NCBI GenBank assembly: GCA_017629985.1
Contig: JAGBWD010000032.1
Location: forward strand, 1 to 59,391
Reading direction: 5' to 3'
Length of the DNA: 59,391 bases
Source: Alistipes sp.
GTDB taxonomy: Bacteria > Bacteroidota > Bacteroidia > Bacteroidales > Rikenellaceae
The position numbers were made by a program, and so were the translations under genes. Below the pieces are notes generated by a model, which worked only from the letters and a program-made list of their open reading frames with translations, searched no databases and was not told where the DNA came from. Below, one piece after another: positions 24,960 through 34,716 of the stretch (position 1 is its first letter; each line of letters opens with the position of its first letter).

Positions 24960-26747
24960 TTACTTGTTGTCCTCCAACTGTGCCTTCAACTCTGCCAAGC
25001 CAGCGATATCACCCAAAGTGGTGCGCTCTACCTGTGCGTTGATCTTCTTAACAGTAGACTTTGTTGCGTCAGCTGCTGCACGGCGCTCTGCCTTCTCTGC
25101 AGCATCAGCAGCACGCTTTGCCTCCTCGAAGATGCGGCTGTGTGAAAGAGTGATGCGCTTTGTAGCCTTTGAGAACTCCAAAACCTTGAACTCTACCTTC
25201 TCGCCAGCCTTCAAAGTAGTACCATCCTCCTTTACAGCGTGACGTGCTGGGCAGAAGCCCTCGATGTTCTCGCCAAGAGATACTACAACGCCCTTGTCGT
25301 TAGCCTCGATTACAGTACCCTCGTGAACGCTATCTACGCCAAACTGGCTCTCAAAACCGTTCCATGGGTTCTCCTCAAGCTGCTTGTGACCAAGTGAAAG
25401 ACGGCGGTTCTCCTTGTTAATCTCAAGAACTACAACCTCAAGCTCTGCACCTACCTGTGTGAACTCTGATGGGTGCTTTACCTTCTTTGTCCAAGAGAGG
25501 TCAGAGATGTGTACGAGACCCTCGATACCATCCTCGATCTCTACGAATACGCCAAAGTTAGAGAAGTTGCGAACACGTGCTACGCACTTTGTGCCTGCAG
25601 GATACTTCTTCTCGATCTCTGCCCATGGATCTGGAGTAAGCTGCTTAACGCCCAAAGACATCTTGCGCTCCTCGCGGTCCAAAGTAAGAAGTACTGCCTC
25701 GATCTCATCACCTACCTTCATGAACTCCTGTGCTGAACGCAAAGGCTGGCTCCATGACATCTCTGAAACGTGGATAAGACCCTCAACACCTGGAGCTACC
25801 TCTACGAATGCACCGTAGTCAGTAACTACAACTACCTTACCGCTGATCTTGTCACCAACCTTAAGGTTTGCATCGAGTGCCTCCCATGGGTGAGCTGTGA
25901 GCTGCTTAAGACCAAGTGCGATACGCTTCTTTGCCTCATCGAAGTCAAGGATAACAACCTGAAGCTTCTGATCCAAAGCTACAACCTCCTCTGGGTGGTT
26001 TACGCGACCCCAAGAGAGGTCTGTGATGTGGATAAGACCATCAACGCCACCAAGGTCGATGAATACACCGTAGGTAGTGATGTTCTTAACTGTACCCTCA
26101 AGGATCTGGCCCTTCTCAAGCTTCGACATGATAACCTGCTTCTGTGCCTCGAGCTCTGCCTCGATAAGAGCCTTGTGAGATACTACTACGTTGCGGAACT
26201 CCTGGTTGATCTTAACAACCTTGAACTCCATAGTCTTGTCTACGTATACATCGTAGTCGCGGATAGGCTTAACGTCAATCTGTGAACCTGGCAAGAATGC
26301 CTCGATGCCGAATACATCAACGATCATACCGCCCTTTGTGCGACACTTAACATAACCCTTGATGATCTCGTCATTAGCCAAAGCCTCATTAACGCGGTCC
26401 CAGCTCTTAAGCTGACGAGCCTTCTTGTGTGAAAGTGCCAACTGACCACCCTTGTCCTCAACAGACTCTACATATACCTCAACCTTCTCACCGATAGTAA
26501 GATCTGGGTTGTAACGGAACTCTGTAGATGGGATAAGACCCTCTGACTTGTAACCGATGTTTACGGTAACCTCACGCTTGTTAATCTCGGTAACGGTACC
26601 CTCAACAACCTCGCCTACTGCTACGTTAGACATAGTTGCGCCATAAGCGGCCTCAATAGCCTCCTTCGACTGGTCGTATACACCAAGATCCTGCTCAAAT
26701 GCTGTCCAATCGAAATTGTCGTTGGCTACAATTTTGTTCTGCTCCAT
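24960..26747 (-). CDS. rpsA: 30S ribosomal protein S1
   Basis: The 595-aa protein contains about six S1 RNA-binding domains, seen as repeats of G-x-V-x-x-I/V-x-x-[YFG]G-x-[FV]V and ending in LSHKxL or LSLGVKQL-type strands (for example GVFIDLGGVDGLIHITDLSW and GAFVEVAPGVEGLIHVSEMSW). It binds mRNA and helps initiation; this is especially relevant in Bacteroidetes, where Shine-Dalgarno sequences are rare. The C-terminus after residue 545 is charged and helical (AADAAEKAERRAAADA). A TACCTTTG box lies 80 bases upstream. Confidence 0.97.
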   Translation of the reverse strand: MEQNKIVANDNFDWTAFEQDLGVYDQSKEAIEAAYGATMSNVAVGEVVEGTVTEINKREVTVNIGYKSEGLIPSTEFRYNPDLTIGEKVEVYVESVEDKGGQLALSHKKARQLKSWDRVNEALANDEIIKGYVKCRTKGGMIVDVFGIEAFLPGSQIDVKPIRDYDVYVDKTMEFKVVKINQEFRNVVVSHKALIEAELEAQKQVIMSKLEKGQILEGTVKNITTYGVFIDLGGVDGLIHITDLSWGRVNHPEEVVALDQKLQVVILDFDEAKKRIALGLKQLTAHPWEALDANLKVGDKISGKVVVVTDYGAFVEVAPGVEGLIHVSEMSWSQPLRSAQEFMKVGDEIEAVLLTLDREERKMSLGVKQLTPDPWAEIEKKYPAGTKCVARVRNFSNFGVFVEIEDGIEGLVHISDLSWTKKVKHPSEFTQVGAELEVVVLEINKENRRLSLGHKQLEENPWNGFESQFGVDSVHEGTVIEANDKGVVVSLGENIEGFCPARHAVKEDGTTLKAGEKVEFKVLEFSKATKRITLSHSRIFEEAKRAADAAEKAERRAAADATKSTVKKINAQVERTTLGDIAGLAELKAQLEDNK

Positions 26748-26828
26748 AATGGAAAAATTTGTTTGCGATACAATCGCTCGTTAAATGGTTAATAATAAAT
26801 CACACCTCTTTATAATAAAAAAGGCCCG

Positions 26829-26836
26829 CAAAGGTA
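26829..26836 (-). promoter_or_regulatory. -7 box of rpsA
   Basis: TACCTTTG on the minus strand, 81 bases before the rpsA ATG. Confidence 0.55.
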
Positions 26837-26922
26837 AGTATAATTTCCTAAACCACACCACCAAACAGCCACTTTTTTTCACTATTTACGAGCTTTAGCA
26901 TCATCTTTTTCGGAAAATTATA

Positions 26923-26930
26923 TACCTTTG
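26923..26930 (+). promoter_or_regulatory. -7 box of the small lipoprotein gene
   Basis: TACCTTTG, 44 bases before the start of the gene at 26975. Confidence 0.5.
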
Positions 26931-26974
26931 CCTAAAGATTGCTAGGTAAATATAAACAAAGCTGATAAGAAATT

Positions 26975-27445
26975 ATGAAACTATTTGGATGGCTTATGAG
27001 CGCAATGCTCATTATTTCGTGCATAGGATGCGCACCAGAGGAGGAGAAAAGCAAGACATATCCTTCGTTAGACTCCATAGCAAACACATTGTGGTATAGC
27101 GTAGATACTACAAATCAGATATACTACGACATATACTACAACGAAAGTACGGGAGTGATGGAGAGATACTCAAACTCACTACGTGATGAGCTGATATCTA
27201 GTCGTAACTTCACATACACCTTCACCCCTGCAACAAGCCAGATAGATGCTCTTGTGAACCTCACATTTGAGGATGGAGAGCGCTATGGCGGCATCCTCAT
27301 CCCCAAGGGTAACTTTCAGGTAAACAATGAGGATGTATACTGGATTCAGCTATATGAGGTGGATGAGAAGGGTGAGATAATCTACGATGAGAATGGTAAG
27401 ATAAAGTCGTCAATCCTTATGTGGCTAGATGAAAAGAAGAGTTAG
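26975..27445 (+). CDS. small putative lipoprotein of unknown function
   Basis: The 156-aa product has a lipoprotein-type signal with two possible lipobox cysteines (IISC or CIGC, about residues 16 and 19). The mature part is beta-rich with alternating YYDIYY, YTFTPATSQ and GGILIP strands, like the small beta-barrel or lipocalin-like lipoproteins common in Bacteroidales. No family is recognised. It has its own promoter box and a terminator whose left arm overlaps the stop codon, so it is a single-gene transcript. Confidence 0.75.
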   Translation: MKLFGWLMSAMLIISCIGCAPEEEKSKTYPSLDSIANTLWYSVDTTNQIYYDIYYNESTGVMERYSNSLRDELISSRNFTYTFTPATSQIDALVNLTFEDGERYGGILIPKGNFQVNNEDVYWIQLYEVDEKGEIIYDENGKIKSSILMWLDEKKS

Positions 27446-27462
27446 GCAACCTAACTCTTCTT
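27434..27462 (+). terminator. terminator overlapping the lipoprotein stop codon
   Basis: AAGAAGAGTTAGG, loop CAA, CCTAACTCTTCTT, then ACTTTTTAG: a 13-bp perfect stem. Confidence 0.92.
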
Positions 27463-27491
27463 ACTTTTTAGGTAAGGATTAACTCCCCTCT

Positions 27492-28145
27492 CTACACCTC
27501 CACTAGGTGATTCTTGATGGCATAGACCACGAGGTTTGCCGTATTCTTGCACCCTGTCTTTTCGAGGATATTTGCTCTATGCTTATCTACCGTGCGCTTC
27601 GAGATAAAGAGCTTATCGGCAATCTCCTGATTGGATAATCCGCGGCACACCTCCACCAAAATCTCTATCTCACGCTCCGAAAGAGCATCCTCATCGCCAC
27701 TCTCGGAGAGGGCATGAAGGCTCATATTGCGTGTCATGGAGCCTAGCAATGCGCTACTAAAGTAGCTGTCGCCAGCCACAACAGCATCCACGGCGGAGTA
27801 CACCTCCTCGATATCGGAGTCCTTGAGCAGAAATCCCGAAGCCCCACACTCCACCATAAGCGAGTAGTAGTGTTCATCGCCATACATAGAGAGCGTGATA
27901 ACCTTCAATTCGGGACGCTGTTGCAACGCCCTACGTGTGGTCTCAACACCATCTATACCTGGCATCGAGATATCCATAAAGACAACATCTACATCCATAG
28001 TGGGTAGCTCCGCCAGAAACTCCTCGCCACAACCAACATCCGCAACTATTGCATAATTGGAGCATTGCGACAACAACCCACGCAACCCCGTACGAAAGAG
28101 CGTGTGATCATCAACAAGCGCTATTTTAACCACTCTACCTTCCAT
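27492..28145 (-). CDS. NarL/FixJ-type response regulator
   Basis: The 217-aa regulator has a receiver domain with the acidic pair DD (VDDHTLFR), the phosphorylated Asp58 in VVFMDISMPG and a Lys in LLKDSD. The LuxR-type helix-turn-helix at the C-terminus reads LSEREIEILVEVCRGLSNQEIADKL, then FISKRTVDKHRANI. I take the ATG at MEGRVVK, giving an 11-base overlap with the sensor kinase; an in-frame ATG 33 bases further upstream is also possible. Its cognate kinase is the overlapping gene. Target genes are unknown. Confidence 0.93.
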   Translation of the reverse strand: MEGRVVKIALVDDHTLFRTGLRGLLSQCSNYAIVADVGCGEEFLAELPTMDVDVVFMDISMPGIDGVETTRRALQQRPELKVITLSMYGDEHYYSLMVECGASGFLLKDSDIEEVYSAVDAVVAGDSYFSSALLGSMTRNMSLHALSESGDEDALSEREIEILVEVCRGLSNQEIADKLFISKRTVDKHRANILEKTGCKNTANLVVYAIKNHLVEV

Positions 28146-29175
28146 TTCTTCTCTGTTTTCTACCTTTTTGTTTCTCATTTATCGGCTCCATGAAGCCCGA
28201 CTCCTCATCACCTCTTCTCCCATCGTGGGGTATCTCGGCGCCATTAACCGACACCCTAACCTTAACCCTCACGCCATCACCAGGACGGCTCTGTAGGTAT
28301 ACCTTGCCATTGAGCGAAGATACACGAGAACGGATATTGGAAAGACCCATACCTCGCTCCTCAACATCGCGCAAGATAAACCCCTTACCATTATCGCGAT
28401 AGTCGAGGATAAGGAGCCCTGAATCCTCGCGCAACGAGAGGGATATCTCACTACACTCGGCATGCTTCAGAGAATTGTTGATAAGCTCACATACCACACG
28501 ATAGATGATAACCTCTATGTTGGAGTCGTAGCGCTCTGCACCAAGCGTGGTGCTAAAGGATATCGGTATTGGGTGCATAGCTCCCACCTTATCGACAAAG
28601 TTCTTAACTCCGCGGGCTAGGCCAAAGCTATTCAACACATGGGGTGACAGGTTATTAGATATCTCGCGCAAAGAGCGTATAGCCTCATCTATAACCGCAG
28701 TACTATTCTTGAGCATCTCCCTATCTCTGTCGTTGAGGTCGGCATGATGCAACGCCGAGAGCGACATCTTCGCAGAGCTTAACAAGGGGCCTAGGCCATC
28801 GTGCAACTCTCTGGAGAAGGAGGCTCGGGAGCGCTCCTCGGTGCGTAACACCGCGGTAAGGAGCCTCTGCTCGAGGATACGGCGTTGGTTGGTCACATAA
28901 TCTACATGAGCAACGAGGAACCGCGCACATAAAACACATATCGAGAAGCTCAACGACACCACAATACCCACCCAGGCAAAGACCATGTCCGAGACATCGT
29001 AGCCCGCAAACTCCTTAAGCTGAAAGTATCGCTCAAGAGATAGGAGCGCAAGGCTGATGATACAGAATATCCAGAGCGCCATATACTTGGTCTTATTTAC
29101 CAAGAAGATGGCGATAATCATAGCACCTATCTGCATGACGATAGATACAATCATCAATATCTCAACAGCTCTCAT
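28135..29175 (-). CDS. sensor histidine kinase (HisKA_3 / NarX type)
   Basis: This 346-aa membrane kinase has about three N-terminal hydrophobic segments (residues 4-26, 30-47, 64-88) with very little periplasmic sequence, a coiled linker, a HisKA_3 domain with the phosphorylated histidine in SRELHDGLGPLLS (H125) and an HATPase domain (NNSLKHAECSE, DNGKGF, GMGLSNIRSRV). The lack of a sensor domain outside the membrane suggests that it senses a membrane or cytoplasmic cue. It follows surE after 19 bases and overlaps the regulator, at the end of the cell-shape gene run. Confidence 0.92.
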   Translation of the reverse strand: MRAVEILMIVSIVMQIGAMIIAIFLVNKTKYMALWIFCIISLALLSLERYFQLKEFAGYDVSDMVFAWVGIVVSLSFSICVLCARFLVAHVDYVTNQRRILEQRLLTAVLRTEERSRASFSRELHDGLGPLLSSAKMSLSALHHADLNDRDREMLKNSTAVIDEAIRSLREISNNLSPHVLNSFGLARGVKNFVDKVGAMHPIPISFSTTLGAERYDSNIEVIIYRVVCELINNSLKHAECSEISLSLREDSGLLILDYRDNGKGFILRDVEERGMGLSNIRSRVSSLNGKVYLQSRPGDGVRVKVRVSVNGAEIPHDGRRGDEESGFMEPINEKQKGRKQRRNGR

Positions 29176-29194
29176 ATCCTCTCAACAACTGCCA

Positions 29195-29971
29195 CTACAA
29201 CACCCCATCAAGAGCCTTAAGCATCTTATAGTCGGTCATATCGGTCTGCACAGGCACCACCGAGACAAAGCGATGACGCAATGCCCACTCATCGGTATCC
29301 TCGGCCTCCGGCTCCGCGTTCTGGAACGCCCCAGTAAGCCAGAAGTATCCTCGGCCATGAGGGTCGGTACGCTCATAAAACTCCTCGCGCCAGAAGCCTC
29401 GTGTTTGGCGCGAAAGGCGGATACCAGCAATCTCCTCGGCACGGCATCGTGGGACATTAACATTTAGGCATAGCGGACGCGGCAACATATCGGTAGAGGC
29501 AAGCACCGCGGCGATAATCTTACGTCCATACTCCACAGCACCCTCAAAGTCGGCATCTGCATCATGGTCATCAATGGAGAGGCCTATGGCTGGGACATTA
29601 TAGAGGCTTCCCTCGATAGCGGCACCCATAGTTCCCGAGTACATAACATTGATAGCAGCATTAGAGCCATGGTTGATGCCCGAAATCACAAGGTCTACCT
29701 TACGTCCCACAAGGAGGTGGTCAAAGGCTACCTTTGAGCAATCTACAGGCGTACCCGAGAAGGCGTATATCTCTAGCTCCTCGCTACGCTCCACACAACG
29801 CAGAAAGAGTGGCGAGGTGATGGTTATCGCCTGACTCATACCGCTCTGCACACGCTCGGGGGCTATAGCTATCACACGTCCAAACTCTCGGGCTAGGTTC
29901 ACAGCAGCACGAAAGCCTTTTGACTGGTAGCCATCATCGTTGGTAACAAAGATCAATCTATCGTTAGACAT
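29195..29971 (-). CDS. surE: 5'/3'-nucleotidase SurE
   Basis: The 258-aa metal-dependent phosphatase acts on nucleoside monophosphates. The motif FVTNDDGYQSKGF carries the metal-binding aspartates, SGINHGSNA the conserved Asn/His loop, and GTPVDCSKVAFDHL follows the family pattern. It lies 28 bases after rodA on the same strand. Confidence 0.95.
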   Translation of the reverse strand: MSNDRLIFVTNDDGYQSKGFRAAVNLAREFGRVIAIAPERVQSGMSQAITITSPLFLRCVERSEELEIYAFSGTPVDCSKVAFDHLLVGRKVDLVISGINHGSNAAINVMYSGTMGAAIEGSLYNVPAIGLSIDDHDADADFEGAVEYGRKIIAAVLASTDMLPRPLCLNVNVPRCRAEEIAGIRLSRQTRGFWREEFYERTDPHGRGYFWLTGAFQNAEPEAEDTDEWALRHRFVSVVPVQTDMTDYKMLKALDGVL

Positions 29972-29999
29972 AACACAACATCATTTGGGTTATAATTAT

Positions 30000-31439
30000 T
30001 TATATATATATGTCGCCATCAGATGTTGAGGCATCGAGGCGTATGGCAATCATGATTAGGAGTGTGAAGGCAACAAGCGAGGAGCCACCATAACTCATAA
30101 GGGGCAGCGGGATACCCATAACAGGCATAAGGCCTATGGTCATACCCACATTTACTAACACATGCACAAGAAGTATCGCCGCAACAGAGTAGCAGTATAC
30201 ACGCCCAAAAGGCTCCTTGATGCGCTCTCCCATACGCATAAGACGCAGGATGAGAGCTATATATAGCGACACCACGATAAAGGCTCCAAAGAAGCCCCAC
30301 TCCTCACCTACGATACAGAAGATGAAGTCGGTATGCTTCTCTGGCACATAGTCATACTTTATCTGCGTACCCTCCATGAAGCCCTTGCCCCACATACCTC
30401 CCGAGCCTATGGCAATCTTCGACTGATTAACATTATATCCCACATTACGAGGGTCATCAACAAGGCCTAGAAAGGTGTGAATACGGTTCTTCTGGTGAGG
30501 CTCGAGATGCGAGAAGAGCAAATCTGTAGTAGGCACAAAGAGCATCGCATAGACAAACATGAGAATAGGCCACAGAAGCATCATCGTCCTAGTCTTGACA
30601 GCCAAAAAGGTGAGGATAAGCACCGCCACACCACACACTATCATCAGCGACACATAGCCACTCAACGGCGTGAGCGTAGAGAGCAGCAACCACGCAAGGA
30701 TAACACCAAAGAGGAAGCGCATGTGACCCTCCAACTCTTGAGTCTTAAGGATGCTATAAAGAGTAAAGAGGATGAGTAGCACGAGGAAGATTATCACAGG
30801 CTGAAGCACCAGCGCAGCGATAAAGAGTACTATGGTGAAGATTACCGGGAAGTAGATATACTTCGACAGCCCCTCACGATACATCACAAAAAGGAAGGCT
30901 CCAAGGACAAGGCCCGAACCTGTATCATTTTGCAACACGATAATGCCAAAGGGTATAATAATAACAAGAGCCACCTTGACAAGGTCTGTGAAGCGGCGTA
31001 TGTTAAAGGAATAGTCACTCATGATACGTGCCATCATAAGTGCCGTGGCAATCTTCACAAACTCAACAGGTTGCACACGGATACTACCTAACTCGAACCA
31101 CGCCTTCGCACCATTTACCTCGCGACCAAAGGCCAAGGCCCCCAGAAGCAATAAGATGCCAAGGATATAGGCCGGATAGGCAAACATGTGAAAGAGTCGT
31201 CTGTCGAGAAGAAGCACCACAGCAGCCATAACAGATGAGATACCAACCCACACAATCTGCTTCATATAGTTATGGCTAAAGGAGAAGATATTGGTGGTCT
31301 CCGCATCAAAAGATGCCGAGGTGATAGACAACACACCAATAATCACTATGGCGATATATATGCCTAGTGCTGTTCTATCTACATTTCCGAAGAGAGAGGT
31401 GCTAGAGCCACGGCGCGATATGTTATATTCCGAAATCAT
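30000..31439 (-). CDS. rodA: rod-shape peptidoglycan polymerase RodA
   Basis: This 479-aa inner-membrane SEDS glycosyltransferase polymerises the glycan strands of side-wall peptidoglycan, with PBP2 as its partner. About ten membrane segments are evident. Motifs include VQPVEFVKIATALMMARI near the N-terminal third, LQNDTGSGLVLGAFLF, and the C-terminal VGMTIGLMPVMGIPLPLMSYGGSS typical of RodA/FtsW. It is longer than E. coli RodA because of a longer middle region, which is usual in this phylum. Two bases separate it from mrdA. Confidence 0.95.
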   Translation of the reverse strand: MISEYNISRRGSSTSLFGNVDRTALGIYIAIVIIGVLSITSASFDAETTNIFSFSHNYMKQIVWVGISSVMAAVVLLLDRRLFHMFAYPAYILGILLLLGALAFGREVNGAKAWFELGSIRVQPVEFVKIATALMMARIMSDYSFNIRRFTDLVKVALVIIIPFGIIVLQNDTGSGLVLGAFLFVMYREGLSKYIYFPVIFTIVLFIAALVLQPVIIFLVLLILFTLYSILKTQELEGHMRFLFGVILAWLLLSTLTPLSGYVSLMIVCGVAVLILTFLAVKTRTMMLLWPILMFVYAMLFVPTTDLLFSHLEPHQKNRIHTFLGLVDDPRNVGYNVNQSKIAIGSGGMWGKGFMEGTQIKYDYVPEKHTDFIFCIVGEEWGFFGAFIVVSLYIALILRLMRMGERIKEPFGRVYCYSVAAILLVHVLVNVGMTIGLMPVMGIPLPLMSYGGSSLVAFTLLIMIAIRLDASTSDGDIYI

Positions 31440-31441
31440 GC

Positions 31442-33316
31442 TTACTTCTTTTGAGCTGCTTTTTTACGTTTCTCATCATACTTACGCTGCTTGGCATCGT
31501 AGTTACGGCTATAGTCGGGAGTAAAGTTCTTCACCTCCTCGATAAGGTGCGGACGCTTAATTGTATCGGTAAGATATAGCTCCTCGATAAGGCTTGCGAT
31601 AGGCAATGCTATAGAGGCTCCAAAGCCTCCATGCTCAACATATACCGAGATGGCAATCTTGGGGTTGTTCTTTGGAGCAAACGACAGGAAGGTTGAGTGA
31701 TCCTTACCATTTGGGTTCTCCGCCGTTCCCGTCTTACCACAAACATCATAACCCTCAAGGCGCGCCTTACCCGATGTTCCTGCCACATTCACACCACGCC
31801 ACATACCCTCCACAATAGGCACAAAGTGTATAGAGTCTACAAGCGTATAATGACGCTCATAAAACTTTCTATCGATGGAGTCGCGACCCTCTATATGTTT
31901 GATGATGTGGGGGATGTAGTAATAGCCACGGTTAGCAACTATAGCCGCGAGGTTTGCCATCTGCAGTGGTGTACAGCCCATCTCACCCTGACCTATGGCG
32001 CAGGAGATTACCGTACCCCAATTCCACCGCTGGTTATAACCCTTGTCGTAAAACTCCGGAGTAGGAACATAGCCCTTACCCTCACCATAAAAGTCGGTAC
32101 CTAGCTGACGACCAAAGCCAAAGCTATTGACATACTCGTTCCACACTCTCACGCCCTCCTTCACAGAGCCATACTTCGAGTTGGTAATCATATCCCTAAA
32201 GACATAACAGAAGTAGGCGTTACAAGAGTGTGCCACAGCATCGCGCAAATCAAGAGGCGAACTATGAGCATGGCACGCCATCTTTCGAGAGCCATAGGCA
32301 AATCCCATGTTACAAGGATACTTGGTGTTAGGGCGCAACACACCCTCCTGCAGGCCAATAAGGCCCTGAACAAGCTTAAAGGTGGAGCCTGGAGGATACT
32401 TCGACTTTACAGCGCGGTTGAACTGCGGCTGACGCATATCATGCAACATCGAGGCGTAGTTGTTATTACGCTGACGGCCAACCATCAAATCGGGATTATA
32501 GGATGGCGAGGAGACCATAACAAGAATCTCTCCTGTGGAGGGTTCTATGGCTACCACAGCGCCAATCTTACCTACCATAAGCTCCTCGGCAAACTCCTGA
32601 AGACGGGCATCAATAGTCGAGGTTAGCTGCGCACCCTTAACAGGGAGTATATCATCTAGGCCATCATTATAGCTACCCTTCACCGCACCATGCGAATCGT
32701 AGATACGGTAGCTCACACCCTTCTCACCGCGTAGCTCCGCCTCGTATGCCGACTCCACGCCATTGGTGCCTATGTAGTCACCCATCTCGTAGTACTCCCA
32801 CTTATTCACCTGATTCTCGGTAACCTCACTAACATAACCTAGAAGGTTACCACCTATCTTACGGGGATACTCACGCGCAGTGCGGAAGCGGGTATGGAAG
32901 CCCTTGAAGCCACCCTCATCAAGGAGCAGCTTGCTATCCTGCGACAGGTAGCCAACAACAAGGGTTGCGGCACGAGGACTCTGGCTAGCCTTCTTAAGCT
33001 GTCGCTGTAGACGCTCGGGGGTAATATCGAGGATGGTGGCCAGACGCAGGGTGTCAAAGCCACTCTTTGGAAGCTCACGGTAGACAACAACAACATCGTA
33101 GCACACCCTACTCTTAACGAGGTACTCGCCACGGCGATCTAGCACCTCACCACGCATAGGATACTCCGTCTCTACACGCACTATATTTCGTGTAGCCTTC
33201 TCATCATACTCATCCGAGATTATCTGCATCGAAAAGAGCCGTATGAGTATCACTACGGCTACGGCAATAACGATAATACGAAGTATGCGAAAACGCACAT
33301 AACCCTGATCTACCAT
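31442..33316 (-). CDS. mrdA: penicillin-binding protein 2
   Basis: The 624-aa transpeptidase cross-links side-wall peptidoglycan. It has one N-terminal membrane segment, a PBP dimer domain, and a catalytic domain with the nucleophile in PGSTFK (Ser311), SCN (in VAHSCNAYF) and KTGT (CGKTGTAENP). The C-terminus is strongly basic (KRKYDEKRKKAAQKK). The start codon overlaps the mreD stop by one base, so the two are translationally coupled. Confidence 0.96.
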   Translation of the reverse strand: MVDQGYVRFRILRIIVIAVAVVILIRLFSMQIISDEYDEKATRNIVRVETEYPMRGEVLDRRGEYLVKSRVCYDVVVVYRELPKSGFDTLRLATILDITPERLQRQLKKASQSPRAATLVVGYLSQDSKLLLDEGGFKGFHTRFRTAREYPRKIGGNLLGYVSEVTENQVNKWEYYEMGDYIGTNGVESAYEAELRGEKGVSYRIYDSHGAVKGSYNDGLDDILPVKGAQLTSTIDARLQEFAEELMVGKIGAVVAIEPSTGEILVMVSSPSYNPDLMVGRQRNNNYASMLHDMRQPQFNRAVKSKYPPGSTFKLVQGLIGLQEGVLRPNTKYPCNMGFAYGSRKMACHAHSSPLDLRDAVAHSCNAYFCYVFRDMITNSKYGSVKEGVRVWNEYVNSFGFGRQLGTDFYGEGKGYVPTPEFYDKGYNQRWNWGTVISCAIGQGEMGCTPLQMANLAAIVANRGYYYIPHIIKHIEGRDSIDRKFYERHYTLVDSIHFVPIVEGMWRGVNVAGTSGKARLEGYDVCGKTGTAENPNGKDHSTFLSFAPKNNPKIAISVYVEHGGFGASIALPIASLIEELYLTDTIKRPHLIEEVKNFTPDYSRNYDAKQRKYDEKRKKAAQKK

Positions 33317-33831
33317 TATCTAGCAACGATTTTTGAGATAAAGAGTCGCAAAATAGGCCATGCTATGATTGCCGAAAGAAGTGTGCTAAAGAGGATTGTT
33401 GCTACAAGGCGCAAGGGGGCAGCAAACGACAATGTTTCAAGGCCGAAAAACATGATATGGTGCAGACCAAGCATCGCAACGACATATATCATAAGCTGTC
33501 GGAGTGTCATGCGCGATAGCAGCGATGACTGATCGCCCGACTCTACTCTTCGGCCAGTGGTGATATATAGTATCCAGTGGCGGATAACGACCAACGGAAG
33601 TAGCGTAGCGGTGTAGAGTCCTGCGCCACCAAGTGTCACATCCATCACCACGCCTACGGCCAACGTAGCAAGCATAACCCATATAGTGCGCCACTCCATA
33701 GGCAACAACACAACGATAAGCGGAAAAACCATGGGACGTAGCCACATAGCTATAGACAACTCATCGAGGAGAAATATCTGAAGGAACAACAGCACTACGG
33801 TCATTCCCAAATATGGTATACTTCTAAACAT
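33316..33831 (-). CDS. mreD: rod shape-determining protein MreD
   Basis: The 171-aa protein is almost entirely hydrophobic, with about five to six membrane segments, as in MreD, the integral-membrane part of the elongasome. Family-level sequence identity is always low; the position between mreC and mrdA makes the call firm. It starts one base after mreC ends. Confidence 0.9.
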   Translation of the reverse strand: MFRSIPYLGMTVVLLFLQIFLLDELSIAMWLRPMVFPLIVVLLPMEWRTIWVMLATLAVGVVMDVTLGGAGLYTATLLPLVVIRHWILYITTGRRVESGDQSSLLSRMTLRQLMIYVVAMLGLHHIMFFGLETLSFAAPLRLVATILFSTLLSAIIAWPILRLFISKIVAR

Positions 33832-33832
33832 G

Positions 33833-34654
33833 CTACTCCATCTGTTTCATAAGTTCTTGCAACTCGCCATAGTGGGTATTCTCCACGATAAGCACATCAT
33901 CGAGCTTCGACATATCGGCCGCGATGGCTATCTTGGCACTATAGGCCGACTTGGCAGAGTTTAGCTCATACTCCGTGATTGTGCCAATGAGAACCCCATC
34001 GGGAAGACGCTCCGAGCGCACCTCAACACGCATACCCTCTCGAGGCTCCGAATATACCGACAGCTCCTTGGCATCTACCTCATACTTCGAGGTTCCCAAC
34101 CAATGTATGACGCAGACATGGTCATTATCGACAAGACGACCTCCCGTGCTAAACTCCACATTCAACATTGGCTGCACAACGCAATAGTGGTCACTGCACG
34201 ACACCACATATCCCACCAACTCATTGTTAGGTGTTACGACACCCATATCCTTCGCTATACCATCCTCACTACCACGATTTAACACCATGAAGTTACGCTG
34301 ACGATTGGTGGTCATCGACACTACAGATGCGGGGTGATAGCGGAAGTGTGAGGCAGAGGCTACGGAGAGTGTATCGAGAACCATGTGGCTACTTGATGTC
34401 TTGAGGCTATGAAGCTCCTCATTAAGCTCGGCAACACGCTCCGTGAGTTTTCTATTTGTTGAGGAGAGGGCAAAGAAGTTCTCGACACTTGTCACAGCAC
34501 CACTGATAGATGCACCAAAGGCTGTTGTGCGCGACAATATCTTGACCTCGGTATATGGCGATGACGAGGCGTAGCTCCACAATGCAAAGCCCTCGAGTAC
34601 CACGAAGAGTACTAGCACATATATCAGCTTTATAAACTCTATAAGTCTATTCAT
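33833..34654 (-). CDS. mreC: rod shape-determining protein MreC
   Basis: The 273-aa protein has one N-terminal membrane segment (about 5-27), a coiled coil (about 60-95, NRKLTERVAELNEELHSL) and a periplasmic beta domain, with the motif NRGSEDGIAKDMGVVTPN and later RLPDGVLIGTITEYE. It links MreB to the periplasmic enzymes. It follows mreB after 62 bases. Confidence 0.94.
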   Translation of the reverse strand: MNRLIEFIKLIYVLVLFVVLEGFALWSYASSSPYTEVKILSRTTAFGASISGAVTSVENFFALSSTNRKLTERVAELNEELHSLKTSSSHMVLDTLSVASASHFRYHPASVVSMTTNRQRNFMVLNRGSEDGIAKDMGVVTPNNELVGYVVSCSDHYCVVQPMLNVEFSTGGRLVDNDHVCVIHWLGTSKYEVDAKELSVYSEPREGMRVEVRSERLPDGVLIGTITEYELNSAKSAYSAKIAIAADMSKLDDVLIVENTHYGELQELMKQME

Positions 34655-34716
34655 AACCCTCTTAAAAGAGGCTGCCTCGCAAATGCCGACAGCCTCATTA
34701 AAGATCTCTATTTCTA

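Noticed and set aside
25414-26285. Several plus-strand frames opposite rpsA
   Set aside because: They mirror the S1-domain repeats of rpsA and share its periodicity; no independent evidence.
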